Shown one piece after another: positions 36,933-49,764 of a stretch of DNA of 64,000 bases. This DNA is from Floccularia luteovirens (taxonomy: Eukaryota > Basidiomycota > Agaricomycetes > Agaricales > Squamanitaceae): NCBI GenBank assembly GCA_009739215.1, contig VSJF01000010.1, forward strand, positions 496,001 through 560,000, in the 5' to 3' direction. Every line of letters begins with the position of its first letter. Positions within the stretch are counted from its first letter, which is position 1. The notes under the pieces are model-generated. The model saw only the letters and a program-made list of their open reading frames with translations, ran no database searches and was not told where the DNA came from. The position numbers were made by a program, and so were the translations under genes.

Positions 36933-37711
36933 TTAGAACTCTATTGAGACAGTAACCGAGAGGCGAGCAGTGCGGTCAGGCCAAGGACTCCTAACAGCCA
37001 ATGGGTCAAATCGGTGAGCGCCACGTCGACGGGCTGATGGCAGAGAACGTTTTCCTACATTGTGGGTAAGAAACAATTTGTGAGGGAAAACATATTGCTC
37101 ACCTCTTGGGGTATCCGCATTGCGAGGCGGTTTAGATACGTCCTCCACTTCACCAGGTACCCTATCCTCAGATTCCCCCGGAAGCAAGAATGCATCGAGT
37201 GCTTTGTTGATTGATTCACGAACTGCTTCCCGATAAATGCGGGGCACGATGCGTGCATCAGGGGCAAGTTTGTCAATTACCAAGGGGCTCGCTGGCAGGC
37301 CGAGATGAACTACAAGGGGTTGGAGGGGGAGATGGAGCAGGAGTGGGTTTGTGGGTTTTGGGGTGCAGGTTGCACAATTCGATGAGCGAATCCAAGACTG
37401 GGTCACCTGGAAGAAAACCGTCCGATGTGGTAATCTCAGCCGCAACATTGTCCGTTGCAGCTCTGTTAGCAGCATTAAGTTCTGCAACGTAGCGCTCAAC
37501 TGCTCGACGATGCTCCGCTGTACTTGCATGTGTAATAGCATCATCTTGAGTCATCGTTGGAGAAGTGTCAGGACATCTCATACACGACCAGAGTTGTCCG
37601 AGTCGGTCAACTTGTTCAAAAATATAATCTAACCAAAGCATTAGTGGCAGGGACTGTTTTCATCAATGATCTCGACTTACTTTCTATTAGAGCAACACGA
37701 GAGGTACGCAT
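36933..37711 (-). CDS. Unknown small protein, 193 residues
   Basis: Not recognised. A four-exon model (37711-37681, 37628-37407, 37309-37103, 37054-36933) has consensus splice sites and joins three frames into 193 residues beginning MRTSRVALIENYIFEQVDRL. A central block reads DKLAPDARIVPRIYREAVRE, then an acidic linker, then a basic end KRSLPSARRRGAHRFDPLAV running to VSIEF. No signal peptide or membrane segment is visible. The predicted helical N-terminus and basic tail would suit a subunit of a nuclear complex, but that is a guess. It lies between Rpt6 (same strand) and a divergent membrane-protein gene. Confidence 0.6.
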
Positions 37712-38043
37712 TACTATGTATATACGTACATGTTGTGAGTAACTTTAAATAGCTCGGAGTGTTGCGATTCATTTCGCACACTTCCCTTGAACGCATTTAC
37801 ATTTTAATGCTTCCGACCTAGATCTAAGTTATGATACAGAAACATTCAACTCAACATATACTCAAAGGTCAATCAGCCATGGCAGTCTCTACAGCTTTAT
37901 GATGCGTGGATCGCTATCGAACCATCATGCAATGACGAATTCGAATGTATCTAAATTCCATAAATATCATATGCTCCGACGACGTCATAACTATATACTC
38001 ATACAGATTTTCTTCCATCCACACCCCTTTCTCAACACAAGAA

Positions 38044-39601
38044 ATGTTCACACAAGAAAAAAGATCGTCTGAGAACGTTAAACCCACTAATCTCGAGCGA
38101 TGGCACCACGCTTCCCATCGTTCAACTATCAGGACGGGTGCGCGCAACAGTCTCCCACGCATTCTACAAATTTTTTTCCATCCAACCCATGTAGTGCTAT
38201 CACCAGCTCGGGAGCAGAAGGAAGATAATCTTACTGAGGCACGCGATGGCAGTCAGAAGCAACAACGACCTGGTTTACGAGAAGACACAACCCGTCTCTG
38301 GTCATCCAGATCACACCGCAAACAGAGATATACGAAAATATCTCCACTTAAGCGTACAAACCGACGCGCAGGTAATGTGTTGCGAGGAATTTGGAACCTC
38401 ACGCATCTAGAGTATTGGAACATTAGTTGGTGGTTAGCTGTTGTATGTTCTTCTTTCTTCGTTTGTTAACTGGTTATATTGCTTATATATAATCGAAATC
38501 TTTAGGGGTTCACATTGGGAAGTATCGTATGGGTAATCAATGGCTTTGCAACATTCCTACCTTTTGGTGACCCGAAGCACTTTGAAACAGCTGATAACAG
38601 CAGAGGCTGGACTGCTTTTCTGGGTGCAACGATTTTCGAGTTCTCATCTGTATTCGGTATGTGGGAAGCATGGAATCGTGGACATGTGGTTAAATTTGGG
38701 AGCGCGGTGGGGAGCGTATTTGGGAAAGGCACATCTAAACTACCCTACCGAGACGGGTATCAAACAGACGATGAGGAACTTGCCCTCGAAAGAGATTCAA
38801 GTGGCAGTGAAGATACACAACCATGGAAATGGTTCTCTCTCGATCCACGCTATTTTCGCGAGCTTGGATTTTTAGGCGCGTTCTTCCAATTTTTAGGTGC
38901 ATCAATCTTCTGGATCAGCGGGTGAGTAACAGTTTACCGGAGTTTTACGTTTTACTAAACTTCGGAAAGATTTACTGCAATCCCAGCTATACAATCTGCA
39001 ATTAAAGAGAACACAGCACTCATTGATGGAGTATACTGGTTACCCCAAGTCGTAGGTGGAAGTGGTTTCATTATTAGCTCGTATGTTTAATCAACTGTTG
39101 CGACATTTTGTTTGTCAAGCTTATGACTGATACGTGTATTAGAACATTTCTTATGCTCGAAGCGCAGCACAAGTGGTGGAAACCCGAAATTTTATCCCTT
39201 GGTTGGCACGTGGGCTGTAAGATTTACCCTCGCCTATCTGCACTCCACAACTGACCCTTTTTATTGATGGTTGTAATCAGTTTGGAATTTTGTCGGTGGT
39301 GTGGGTTTTACGCTTAGTGGTGCGCTAGGGTTTTCTTCAAGTTCTGGTGCCGAGTATCAGAGTGCTCTATCCACGTTTTGGGGAGGGTGGGGTTTTTTGA
39401 TTGGTAGCGTGATACAGTGGTATGAAAGTGTGAATGGTATATGACCCAGGATACCTTTTCCAATTAGTAGCAAGAACACATAGTTTCGCATCATTACACA
39501 CGGTTTGCAATGTAGTAGTTTTCATCCTAGTCATGGACATGGACAAAAATACCAATGAATTATTACACGATCAACCGGGTTCAGCAGCTTCACTAGCGTG
39601 A
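38044..39601 (+). CDS. Conserved fungal multi-pass membrane protein
   Basis: The hydrophilic, basic N-terminal half (residues 1 to about 110, many Arg/Ser) is followed by hydrophobic segments: WNISWWLAVGFTLGSIVWVI, GWTAFLGATIFEFSSVFGMW, ELGFLGAFFQFLGASIFWIS, a YWLPQVVGGSGFIISSTFLM segment, and FWNFVGGVGFTLSGALGFSS with GWGFLIGSVIQWYESV. The pattern fits a family of fungal integral membrane proteins of unknown function. ATG at 38044 (MFTQEKR) is preferred; an upstream in-frame ATG lies at 37945. The 3' end is uncertain. Reading straight through stops at 39444, while splicing a 95-nt intron adds VMDMDKNTNELLHDQ and ends at 39601. The second is favoured because donor and acceptor are good. Confidence 0.72.
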
Positions 39602-40416
39602 AAAGATATTAATTGATGCAGAACACAAAGAAGCTCACCCTTTGTATAACTAGATGACATGCCCAGGTCCTTATCCCAGGTTCATTTCAGATAGATATTA
39701 CACTTTAATGTGCCCCGAAGATTGCTTCTAATTACTTCCGTAAGGGCTATGGAGGCCGGTGACCGACTGCATAAACAGAATGTTTACGTCATTGAAGCTG
39801 CTGTCCTTCCTGATCGCAGCACATGTACTCGAGTACGAAGATATACCTCTACCTCATATCAAATAGGCTCGAGCTCGAGGTTCTGAGCAGAGTAGAAGTA
39901 TGATCATTTGTTAAACCATAAGGGGTCAGATCAGCTTCTTATCGTTGTTCGGTCCTTCATTGTGGGAACGCTACCTGCATGACCTGAGGAGAGGAGGTAC
40001 TTGTTTCAGAAATAGTGACTTGATGGTGACCATATGATACCAATAACCTGTTCGGATTCGTTCTGGCAACAACGTGCAAAGAAATAATGTTCTATGACAA
40101 ATGTCATGGATTCTGGAAGTATATTTTTGTATGTTTCTCGGAGGATATATCACAATGAGTATGCATGATCAGTAATGTGGTACATAGATATGCAAACGCT
40201 GTGCATAATGACAAAAGACATAGCCGAACTGAGAGAACGTTTCCATTCACGTGTACACAAATGATATAACCCATTAGTACCACTCAAGCTGTGACCCAAA
40301 CGTGGGTTATTAATTCCTTCTCTCCATCTTTCTCCTGAGTCGCTTAGCTGTCACTCCTTGTCTTTTTCAACCAGCTCCTTTGCAGTCAGAGCCCTTTCTT
40401 ATAAGACTCTCCAACC
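39602..40416. other. Intergenic, nothing recognised
   Basis: Upstream region of the oxysterol-binding protein gene. CT-rich sequence precedes the ATG at 40417, as expected for a fungal promoter. No gene is seen. Confidence 0.5.
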
Positions 40417-42629
40417 ATGAGCAATCTACACGACGATATACCAGAACCACCCATTTCTGTTCCAGACAATGCCGAAGCCGGTGAGGGCGGAAAGCTGAAG
40501 ATGATTGTACAGCTGGTAAAGAAGTGTCTAGGAGTGAAGGATATCGCCTCCATGTGAGTCTTTACGGAATCGTTGTTGAGGGATACCACAGTACACCAGT
40601 ACAACCATATTTTGAAAGTCATGATTTTTCTGTCTTTTTTGGCACGTATGTCTCCTGTTGTCGAGACTCGTCTGTGCAATTTGAACTTTTAAGATTTTCG
40701 GATTTTCAAACTTTTTTTTTGCCTTTTGAATATTTGATTGATATTGAATCATACTTAGGCGTCTATCACTACCCGCCTCCCTTCTCGAACCCATACCAAA
40801 TCTCGAATACTGGCATTATCTTGATAGACCAGATTTGTTTGCTGCGTGAGTTATCTTTTGTACTAGATCGTTTTCTCAGTGTCTCATAATTAATTTCACT
40901 TCCCTTTCTTTATCTGTCCTTGTCCCCTAATAGCATCAATGATTCACCAGACCCATTCGAACGTATGCTAGCAGTGGTACGTTTTGCATATAGCAAGGAT
41001 CTCAGATACGTTGTAAGATATTTGTGGATTTTCCTTTGTGACAACAGACTAACACTGGATTTGTACCAAAGCATGGCAAGATCTGCAAGCCGTATAACTC
41101 TGTACTAGGTGAACACTTCCGTGCTCATTGGGATGTCGTTCCCGTGGCATATCCAACTACAAAGTCGGAACCTGTTCCCCGGGCTTATGTCGTTCCCCCT
41201 GGATCATCTTCTGTGGCCATCTTTTCGGACACAACAAATGACAATGGCTCATCTGGGAAGTTCTCCTTGGAATCCGAAACTGCAAGTGTACGAAGCGGGA
41301 AGAGCTCTAAGAGCACACGGAGTGGCCAGAGCTTTGTCTCCCGTGTAGGGAAGAGTCCGTCAACTGCAGCGACTTCACCGTCTCCACGTCTTTCGACGGA
41401 TGTGGGTCAAATGTCGAAACTCGATTTGCATGATACCCCGGCGGGAGGTGATGGAGCCGCAAATGTTGACAATACCCAAGAACGCGTTCGTGTCGTTTAT
41501 GTCACTGAGCAAGTGTCCCATCACCCACCTGTATCTGCATTCTATGCATGTTGTCCTCAACGTCAAATATCGATGAGCGGAATCGATCAGATTTCTGCTA
41601 AAGTAGCTGGAACAGCTATACGTATAGCACCCGGTATTTATAATCAGGGTATTTTCGTGAACATTGAAGGTGGACATGGGAAGGGAGAGAAGTATAAAAT
41701 CACACCTCCGACGGCGGCTGTGAATGGTATTTTGCGAGGGTCATTTTACGCGACTTTTGCAGAATCTACGGTGGTGACATGCGAGAATGGTCGGTTTAGG
41801 GCGATTTTGGAGTATAAAGAAGAGGTAAGCGTGCGCATATATTTCCTAACTTTTCACGACTAATATATTTCGGAATAGTCATGGCTTGGGCGTGCGCACT
41901 TCTTGGTAGAAGGAGTAATCCACATCGTACATCCGGGGGAAACGCAACATGAAGCATGGACAAAAGTGAAGCACGTTCCCCAACAACGCGTCGTGGCTAC
42001 TTTTGAAGGTACTTGGCGTGGAGAAATCAAGTGGCGGCGAGTTGGATTTGGTTCATACCCTCATACTATCCCTGGATCCTCCGCATCTTCTTCGCCATCG
42101 CCATCACATGCCCACTTACCTTCTATCATACCTGCATCTAAGTCAAGCGCTGACCTGCCCTCTCCACCCCACCACCTCATTGACAACGAACAACATCTCC
42201 TCATAGATAGCCGAACATTACGCGTTGTACCAAAAACTGTGCGTCCCATAGAACGACAAATGCCGAATGAGAGTCGACGGTTATGGGCGAGTGTTACGAA
42301 TCACTTGCTGAATAAAGAGTACTCGGAGGCAACGAGGGAAAAGGTTGCTATTGAACAGAGACAAAGAGACGAAGCAGCTGAGAGGCGGAAGAATGGGACG
42401 ACGTGAGTTTTGTTTCGATTTTACCCGGTTCTACAACCGATTTGAGATTCTGATTATCTGACATGTTTTTTGACCCTTATCATAAAGCTCTGTGCCAAAA
42501 TATTTTGCGCAGGATCTTGAGTCAGGGTGCCCTGCGCTAACACCGGAGGGACGTCGTGCTGTCGAGGAAGAGATTGCGGAGGTTGATGAGGAGGAAGACG
42601 ATGTTGATGAAGAGAAAGATTCGGATTGA
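40417..42629 (+). CDS. Oxysterol-binding protein-related protein (Kes1/Osh4-like)
   Basis: Sterol/PI4P exchange protein acting between ER, Golgi and plasma membrane. A lid-like N-terminus (LKMIVQLVKKCLGVKDIASM) leads to RLSLPASLLEPIPNLEYWHY, RMLAVVRFAYSKDLRY, GKICKPYNSVLGEHFRAHW, then the invariant OSBP fingerprint EQVSHHPPVSAFYACC, GIFVNIEGGHGKGEKY, LVEGVIHIVHP and FEGTWRGEIKW. The C-terminal region has RPIERQMPNESRRLWASVTN and ends in an acidic tail. No PH or FFAT-bearing N-terminal domain is visible, so it is a short-form ORP. A Ser-rich insertion of about 80 residues lies before the fingerprint. Part of this gene was copied in inverted orientation to 49765-50866. Confidence 0.94.
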
Positions 42630-43356
42630 ATCTCATCGGGATGAATGGAATATATCAAAGAGGACTGAATTGCATGCATATTTTTCTTTTCTTTTTATCA
42701 GTCAATGGTTCTTTTTTTACCTTTCAATAATTTTCCGATGACGTTCTCATGTTCTTGTAATATTCCCACTTCTCCTTGCTTTTTATCCTGTTATCCTTAA
42801 TGATATACATCATGGCTATCCCTGTTTATGAGAAATTTGAATACGTATAGGTGAGGCGTGTTTTATTGTTTGTGGCTAACAACGAAACAGATCAGCATAG
42901 TAGCGCGCTCCGCCTACTCATATACTCTCAACGATCCTCTACATTAAGGTCGTTGCTGTCATATGGAGTTAGCAGCGTCTAATATTTCGTCTATTTGTGG
43001 TACCGGCACGAAGATGCAAATATATGAAGGCTGGAGTGTGGAAATGATTTGTCTCATTACAGTACCGTGGAGGCGCGGTCAGATTCTCGTGGTATCTGGG
43101 AAATTGATAAAGTACCGAACCGAAACCAGCTTGCAAATCTTGTGCGTATGCAGTGCCATAACACATAATATCATGACAGTTACTCTCTTTCCACATCAAC
43201 CAATTCGAGTTCCATCAGGTTAGATGGTCTTTTCGTTCAATCGCGAATCTATGGCATTATATTGTAACATGCCAAGGTGCAGCTACACTTTTTTTAAATT
43301 CAATACCACCGTATGTCAAAAAAAACCCACGCTTTCACACATGACCTTTGACCTGA
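42630..43356. other. Intergenic between OSBP and gene X
   Basis: Convergent 3' ends of the OSBP gene and gene X. No coding signal is seen. Confidence 0.5.
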
Positions 43357-44566
43357 TCACTTCCAATGCTCACTTGGACGTACAGCATCAAGAAGCGTCC
43401 TTAGTGCCATCCTCGCACTAGTCCTTAATGGGCCATCTCCCTGTTTGTTGACACCATTTTCGTCTTCACCCCAAAATCCAAAACCAGTAGCTGTGGCTTG
43501 TTTTACGACACCCTCGTCCTCACGTATCCATGTACCTTCCCTTGCTTCACCATCCCACCACGAGGACGCACGTGCACGTAAAGTAGGGGAACGCATCAAT
43601 ACAGCATTTGTGTATTTGAGGAGATGGAGTGTTGGAAGAAGATGTGATAAGGTTTCATGAAGGGGTGCGAATGGTGGAGGCTAGGAAAACTTTTAGTTAA
43701 GGTTCCGAAGAAGTAATAATAATGTACCTGAATCTGTGGTCTGAACATGGCTGGGATGACCCCCAGAGGAAGGAACTGTACGAGAAGTGGAAGGAGGAGG
43801 AATAGTATGTTACGGTATTGGACAATTGTATCATGTAGCTAATGCAATCAGAAGAGAAAATTATTAGCAGCAAACAAAAGCAAAATCACGGAATACACTG
43901 ACCATCCAAGAACTTGCACCATCGCCTAAAGATATCGGAGAGCTGAGCGTCCAGTATGACTCAGAGAGCGCAGCAATAATGAGTGCACCAAGGGCCGGAG
44001 CACGAAGTCCAGCTCTCGGTGTGGATGGTAATGTGAGCAGCTACATTTATGATATGATTTTTGATTGACATGAAAACTGTTTTAAGTCAACTTACACCTA
44101 TGAGAGCAACTTCACGAATGTATGCAAGTAGTGGTCGAGGAAATGAGAATAAAGCATAATCCTCGGAAGTCATGCAGTATTCGCAGGTTGCAAGCGCGTC
44201 GTGACCAAAGCTACATGAAAATCGAGTGTGTTTAGTTTATGAACAAGAACAAAGATCAAGTAAGGCATACCGGACATAAAGTGTACGCATATCAAATGAC
44301 CCTAAACGACGGAGGAGCATCTCCATATGTGAAGATAGCTCACCATCCGAGGCTTGGTTAAGTAGTAAGGCACGTAGAGCATCTGTGGGGTAGTTCGTTG
44401 GGACGCCGAGGGCTGTAAATATATTTTGGGGTTTCGTGAAGACCTCCCTTAGGAAGTAAAGAGAGTGTAAGGCGATGAGGATTGGGATGAATGAACGCGG
44501 GGAGAAATGAAAAATTGCAGCCGTTGGGACGACGACCGCGAGCACGGTGGCGACGACGATGACCAT
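43357..44566 (-). CDS. Conserved membrane protein of unknown function (gene X)
   Basis: Start ATG at 44566 opens MVIVVATVLAVVVPTAAIFH, a hydrophobic N-terminal helix. It continues FIPILIALHSLYFLREVFTK and FTALGVPTNYPTDALRALLL, then LRRLGSFDMRTLYVR, an exon with HDALATCEYCMTSEDYALFS, a hydrophobic block APALGALIIAALSESYW, another hydrophobic exon NILFLLLPLLVQFLPLGVIP, and a soluble C-terminus (SSWWDGEAREGTWIRED ending PSEHWK). At least five exons. The family appears conserved in basidiomycetes, but no function is assigned. It is the source of two damaged copies in the P450 array, at 49432-49735 (inverted) and 55780-56280 (direct). Confidence 0.7.
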
Positions 44567-45008
44567 CGAGAAGCGTTGGTTGTGGCTGTGCAAGTATTGC
44601 AATGAACGACAAACGTGACACGAACACGAATCTCTGGACCTTGAATGAGTTTTCAATTTTTCCCAACTCAGACCACTACCCTGTTATTTGACAACTCGTG
44701 TTACCAGGGTCATCCGACTTGCGAGATTGTATCTTTTTTGTTGTCATCCATCAGATGACTTTAGTCCATTGATCTTTTGTACAGATTCCATAATCGCTAG
44801 CGCAGGTCTCTATTCAGCCCAATTCGTGTCGTAATAACTCTCGAGTTTGTGGGCACACATGTGTACCTTGGCGGTCTTGCGTCGGCTACTTTACCTAGCC
44901 TGGTGCACAATTCCAATCGAATTTCAGACTTCGGACGAGTGTAAATGGGGAAGTGTAACTATATTTGTTTTTTGATACCACAGTAGCGTGCATATAAATC
45001 ATTTCAAA

Positions 45009-46964
45009 ATGTCTCACCTTGCAACGATGCTCCTCTCGACTATCATTGTGACAATCTGTCTGTGCACCGGATTGTACTTACTAGCATCTGCAATCCGGAA
45101 TGTTTTCTTTCACCCGCTGAGTTCCTTTCCAGGCCCTCGAGTAGCCGCAGCAACAATTTTATACAGAGCCTATTACGATGTTATCCTGCACGGCGGAATG
45201 TTGAAGAATCTTCAGGGTTTGCACAAAATATACGGTAAGTATTTCAATCATTCCAAAGATTTTATTCCTAACTCCTATACATTACACCTAGGCCCGGTTG
45301 TCCGAATAGCTCCGAATGAGGTATGTGTAACATCACAGAGTGTAGATCTTGACTTATTACCATCATCTTTGTCCAGTTACATTTCAACGAGTCTGATGCA
45401 TACTTTGATATATACTCTCCGAACTCTTCATTCCCAAAGGAGTCGTCTTTTTACAAAGGGTTTGGGATAAATCATGGCTCGTTCGGCATTCTGGACATCC
45501 AAGAGGCAAAGATACGTCGCGAGATGCTTAATCCATTGTTTTCTCGTCGAGCGATTCTCAAACTCGAACCGATTGTCCAAGAGAAGGTGATACGATAATG
45601 GAAAGTTTATCATAAAGCATGTAATAATTTAATCACTTGCTATAGGTCGACAAATTGGTTACACGCTTATCCACTTACAATCGTACCCCAGCTAACATGT
45701 CTCATGCTTTTCGGTGTGCTTCTCTGGATATAATCACTCTTACTGCTTCGCACATTCTTTCGATGCTTTGGATGCCCCTGACTTCGACGATCGCATCATT
45801 TTGGGGCTAGCAAATTTAGCAAATTGGGTTCCTGTATTCAGATATCTTCCATGTATCCTCCAGATGATGCTCGCACTCCCTGAGTGGATTGCACGGCGAG
45901 TAGATCCGTTCTATAACGAATTTCGGCATATCAGGTCTCGAGGCGAGGAGCAAGTTGACGGATTTCTGAAAAATCCGGACAGTCTCGTGGATACTCCTCA
46001 CGAAATCGTCTATCACCACCTTATCAAACCGAAAAGTTATAAAATTGGGCATGAGACACCTAGTAAATTGGCATTGGAAGAGGAGGCCATCACACTACTT
46101 CAGGGAGGCACTGAAACAGTTGGAAATGCATCAGAGATAGGAACTTTCATGGTCCTAAATGATAAAGAGGTCCTGGCCAAACTCGTTACTGAACTCATTG
46201 ATGCTTGGCCCGATCTAAACTCTCCAATGCCATATACGACTTTAGAGAAACTCCCATACTTGGTACCCACCTGTTTCAATCCATTCCACTAAAATGTACT
46301 AATCACTCTTTTGGACAGACCGCTGTTATCAAAGAGGCCTTGCGAATGGGTCCTGGAGTAGTCTCTCCTCTTCCACGCGTCGTAGGTCCAAATGATGCCG
46401 TTATCGCAGGTAGAGTTATACCCCGCGGTGTATGTAACCCACTTTTCAACCGTCTCTATCATAACCGCTGATTTGATTTAACTCATTCAACAAAGACAAT
46501 TGTTTCTATGGGCATTACTTTCATGCACAGAGATGAAGACATATTCCCTGATCCTAATCGTTTCGATCCGGAACGGTGGTTGCAATCGGACACTAAGGAA
46601 CAAGAAAGGTATCTCGTTCCCTTCTCTCGTGGTCAGCGAAGATGCTTAGGATCAAAGTGAGTATAACCTTGGTGGTTACTCCGGTCTGAAAAAAATTGAC
46701 ACTCATCGATTTCTCCTCGTGCGGAAACAAAGTCTCGCCTGGTGTGAATTGTATATCATTTTTGCCAACATCTTCCGGAAGTTGGACATGGAGATTCATG
46801 ATACAAGGTGTGTAAGACATCGTTAACCATGGCCTGTCACATAATGAGAGTATTATTTAAATTTTGTTGTCAGGATTGAACGTTTTCTGGATTATCAAGA
46901 AATTCTGATGACTGTGTATAAACCAAACAGTTCATTTCATGCTTATGTACGACCTATATCGTAA
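45009..46964 (+). pseudogene. Cytochrome P450, array copy 1, single-base frameshift
   Basis: Membrane-anchored monooxygenase of the same family as the copies at 47.4, 51.5 and 58.1 kb. The anchor is [20 protein letters not shown], then [19 protein letters not shown]-helix LQGGTETVGN, ExxR in VIKEALRMGPG, FDPERW and heme loop FSRGQRRCLG. Exon/intron borders match the other copies. Near 45735, ATCACTCTTACTGC lacks one base present in the other copies (ATCACTTCTTACTGC), shifting the frame in the middle of the protein. All other motifs downstream are intact, so this is either a very young pseudogene or a sequence error. C-terminus VRPIS then stop. Confidence 0.8.
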
Positions 46965-47432
46965 TGAAATATCTCTTAATCCCCGTGCCAGTCCCTATCT
47001 CGATTGAATCCGGCGAACGGTAGCATCTAGCCTATTTGTGGCTGTGCAACAAGAGCTATTCAAGTTCTGCATCCCCTTTGCATCCCCTATACCGGCTTGC
47101 AACTTCCCCAAGAAATATGATGCCAGCCAAGATTAGTCGATTAAGCGCCCATCACAGTAGTATTTTTAGAGCAATTACTACTTAGCATTGTACAATGCTT
47201 CCACTTAGCTCCATACACATACTGGTTGCCACACTTCTTCCGACAAAAGGTCCCATTTATCAACGGTATCAAATTCACTCCATACCCATCGTGACGTTGG
47301 AACTCATGATGTGTGCTTCTCTAGTGATGTTCCATTCCCAATCCACTTCTCAAGTCAAACATGGCAAGGACAGCTGATACACCAGTAATACATATAATGT
47401 AGATATGTTCTGTCTCAAATCACCCATTACCA
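46965..47432. repeat. P450 intergenic unit, copied at 51.1-51.5 and 57.6-58.0 kb
   Basis: The spacer after copy 1 (containing the block TTCCGACAAAAGGTCCC and the promoter stretch ending CCCATTACCAATG) recurs almost unchanged before the copy at 51543 and in decayed form before 58062. This shows that the duplication unit ran from the end of one P450 through the next. Confidence 0.75.
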
Positions 47433-49346
47433 ATGTCCTTTTCAAATTTAGTCGCCACAGCATGCCTGTGTACTGGCGTGTACCTGCTGATAACCACCAT
47501 CCGAAATTTATATTTTCACCCGCTAAGTTCTTTTCCAGGTCCAAGAGTAGCTGCTGCTACGATATTGTACAAGATCTATTATGACGTTATCTTGCATGGG
47601 AAAATGTTGGCCAATCTAAAACGTTTACACAAGGTTTATGGTAAGGTCTTTACTGACTATTTGGTCAATCACCACAACCTCACCGGCACCCATGATATGC
47701 AGGCCCGGTTGTACGAATAGGTCCAAATGAGGTATGTCATCATCTACTAAGTGTAATTGTTTATCTAATTTGTGAATTTGGTCTCATTTAGCTGCACTTC
47801 AGTGAAACAGATGCATTCTTTGATATATACCCCACAACTTTCACAAAGGAACCATACTTCTATCGGCTTTTCGGAGTAGATCAAAGCTCATTCGGATTCA
47901 TTGATATCCAAGAAGCCAGGACGCGTCGTGAGATGCTTAATCCGCTGTTCTCTCGTCAAGCAATACTTAGGCTGGAACCCATTGTACAAGAGAAGGTAAT
48001 TAAAAGTCATATGCGAAATTGGATTTCATCATTAACTCTGGCAGGTTGATAAACTGGTGTCACGTTTGTCCGCTTATAAGGACGCCCCAGTGAACATGTC
48101 TCATGCTGTCCGATGTGCAACTATGGACATCATCACTTCTTACTGCTTCGCACATTCCTTCGATACTTTGGATGCACCTCAATTTCGTGACAGGATCATT
48201 TTGGGATTTGGAAACATAACAGAATATCTCCAATTATTCAAATACTTTCCATTTATCCTTCATGCAACGCTCTCGCTCCCTGATTGGATCGCACAGCGAG
48301 TGGACCCATTTTATGAAGAGTTTCGGAATATCAGAAACAGAGCACAGAAACAAATTGATGGATTCCTAAACAATCCGGACAGCCTCGAGGACACACCACA
48401 TGAAATTATCTATCATCACCTCATTAAACCAAAGAGCAATAAAGCTAAACATGTGACGCCCAGTAGGCAGTCACTACAAGACGAGTCTATCACTTTAATC
48501 CAAGCAGGTAGTGAAACTGTTGGAAATACATGCGACCTTGGAACATTTATGGTTCTAAATGACAAGGAGGTACTAAAAAGACTTACTACCGAGCTCGCTG
48601 TTGCGTGGCCTGACCCCCACTCTCCGATGTCATACACCGCTTTAGAGAAGCTCCCATACTTGGTACTTATCTACTTACCATCTCAATTTGTTACCTCACC
48701 CATGATTCTGATCACTCTCTTCGAATAGACCGCTGTTATCAAAGAGTCCTTACGCATGGCTCCGGGAGTACTAACCCCTCTTCCACGAGTCGTAGGACTT
48801 GATGGTGCTATAATTGCAGGTAAATCTGTGCCCCGTGGAGTATGTTACCTCATTCCCACTGTGATTGTTGATAACGATAACTCACATGTATCTCGCTTGA
48901 AAGACAATTGTCTCAACAGGAACTACATTTATGCACAACGATGAAAACATTTTCCCTGATCCTGATCATTTCAACCCGGAACGGTGGTTGCAGCCAGATA
49001 TCAAAGTACAAGAGAAACACCTTGTTCCATTCTCTCGTGGCCCTCGGGTGTGTTTAAGTTTAAAGTAAGTTATCTACACTTCTCATCAATCTTTTTGTGC
49101 TTACTTTTATCGAAAAAGTCTCGCTTGGTGTGAATTGTATATTCTCTTCGCCAACATTTTCCGTAAGTTGGACTTGGAGATTCATGATACAAGGTATGTT
49201 GTGTCTATTATTCAAGACAAGCATATAGGTTTAAACCTCTCGTACCCTCTAGCATCGAACATTTTCTGGATGTTCGAGAAATGTTTCTTACTGGGTATAA
49301 ACCGAACAGCTTCTTTCAAGCCTTTGTACGGCCTTCGTTTGATTGA
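47433..49346 (+). CDS. Cytochrome P450, array copy 2
   Basis: Full frame across about nine exons. The N-terminal anchor is [20 protein letters not shown], then [85 protein letters not shown]-helix IQAGSETVGN, ExxR VIKESLRMAPG, NPERWLQPD and heme loop FSRGPRVCLSL. The usual loop is FxxGxRxCxG; here the final Gly is Ser, which may weaken heme or thiolate geometry. Nearest relative is the copy at 51543, and together they form a recent tandem pair. Substrate unknown. The family resembles fungal secondary-metabolism P450s with FPGPR hinges, but no clan is assigned. Confidence 0.85.
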
Positions 49347-49431
49347 TTATGTTGATTACCAGCATTAGATACATGTATCACTTTATGACGTTACATCTAT
49401 CTATCGCGTATATATAGATAATACAGAAAGC

Positions 49432-49735
49432 ATGAAGGATACACGGAAGATAAGTTATCTGAACTTCGTCACGGTCACGTTTGTCTTTCACCTTGCACAG
49501 CCACAAAAAGCGCTTCTTCATCGTCGCCACCGTGCTCGCAGTCATCGTCCCAACGGCTGCAATTTTTCACTTTTTCCCGCACTCATTGATCCCAATATTT
49601 CATCTCCTTACACTCTCTTTGTTGATGAGCTATCTTCACGTATAAGAATGCTCCTTCGCTGTTTAGGGCCATTTGATATGCGCACACTTTACGTTCGGTA
49701 TGCTTCATTTGATCTTTGTTTTTTTTTGTTCATAG
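49432..49735 (+). pseudogene. Inverted fragment of gene X
   Basis: The plus strand here matches the minus-strand gene X (44237-44666). It keeps the HRRHRARSHRPNGCNF alternative-frame block and the MLLRCLGPFDMRTLYVRYA block but has lost the middle of exon 1. Together with the adjoining OSBP fragment it forms one inverted, shortened copy of the 41-44.7 kb region. Confidence 0.8.
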
Positions 49736-49764
49736 ACTAAATACACTCAATTGCATACAGCCAT

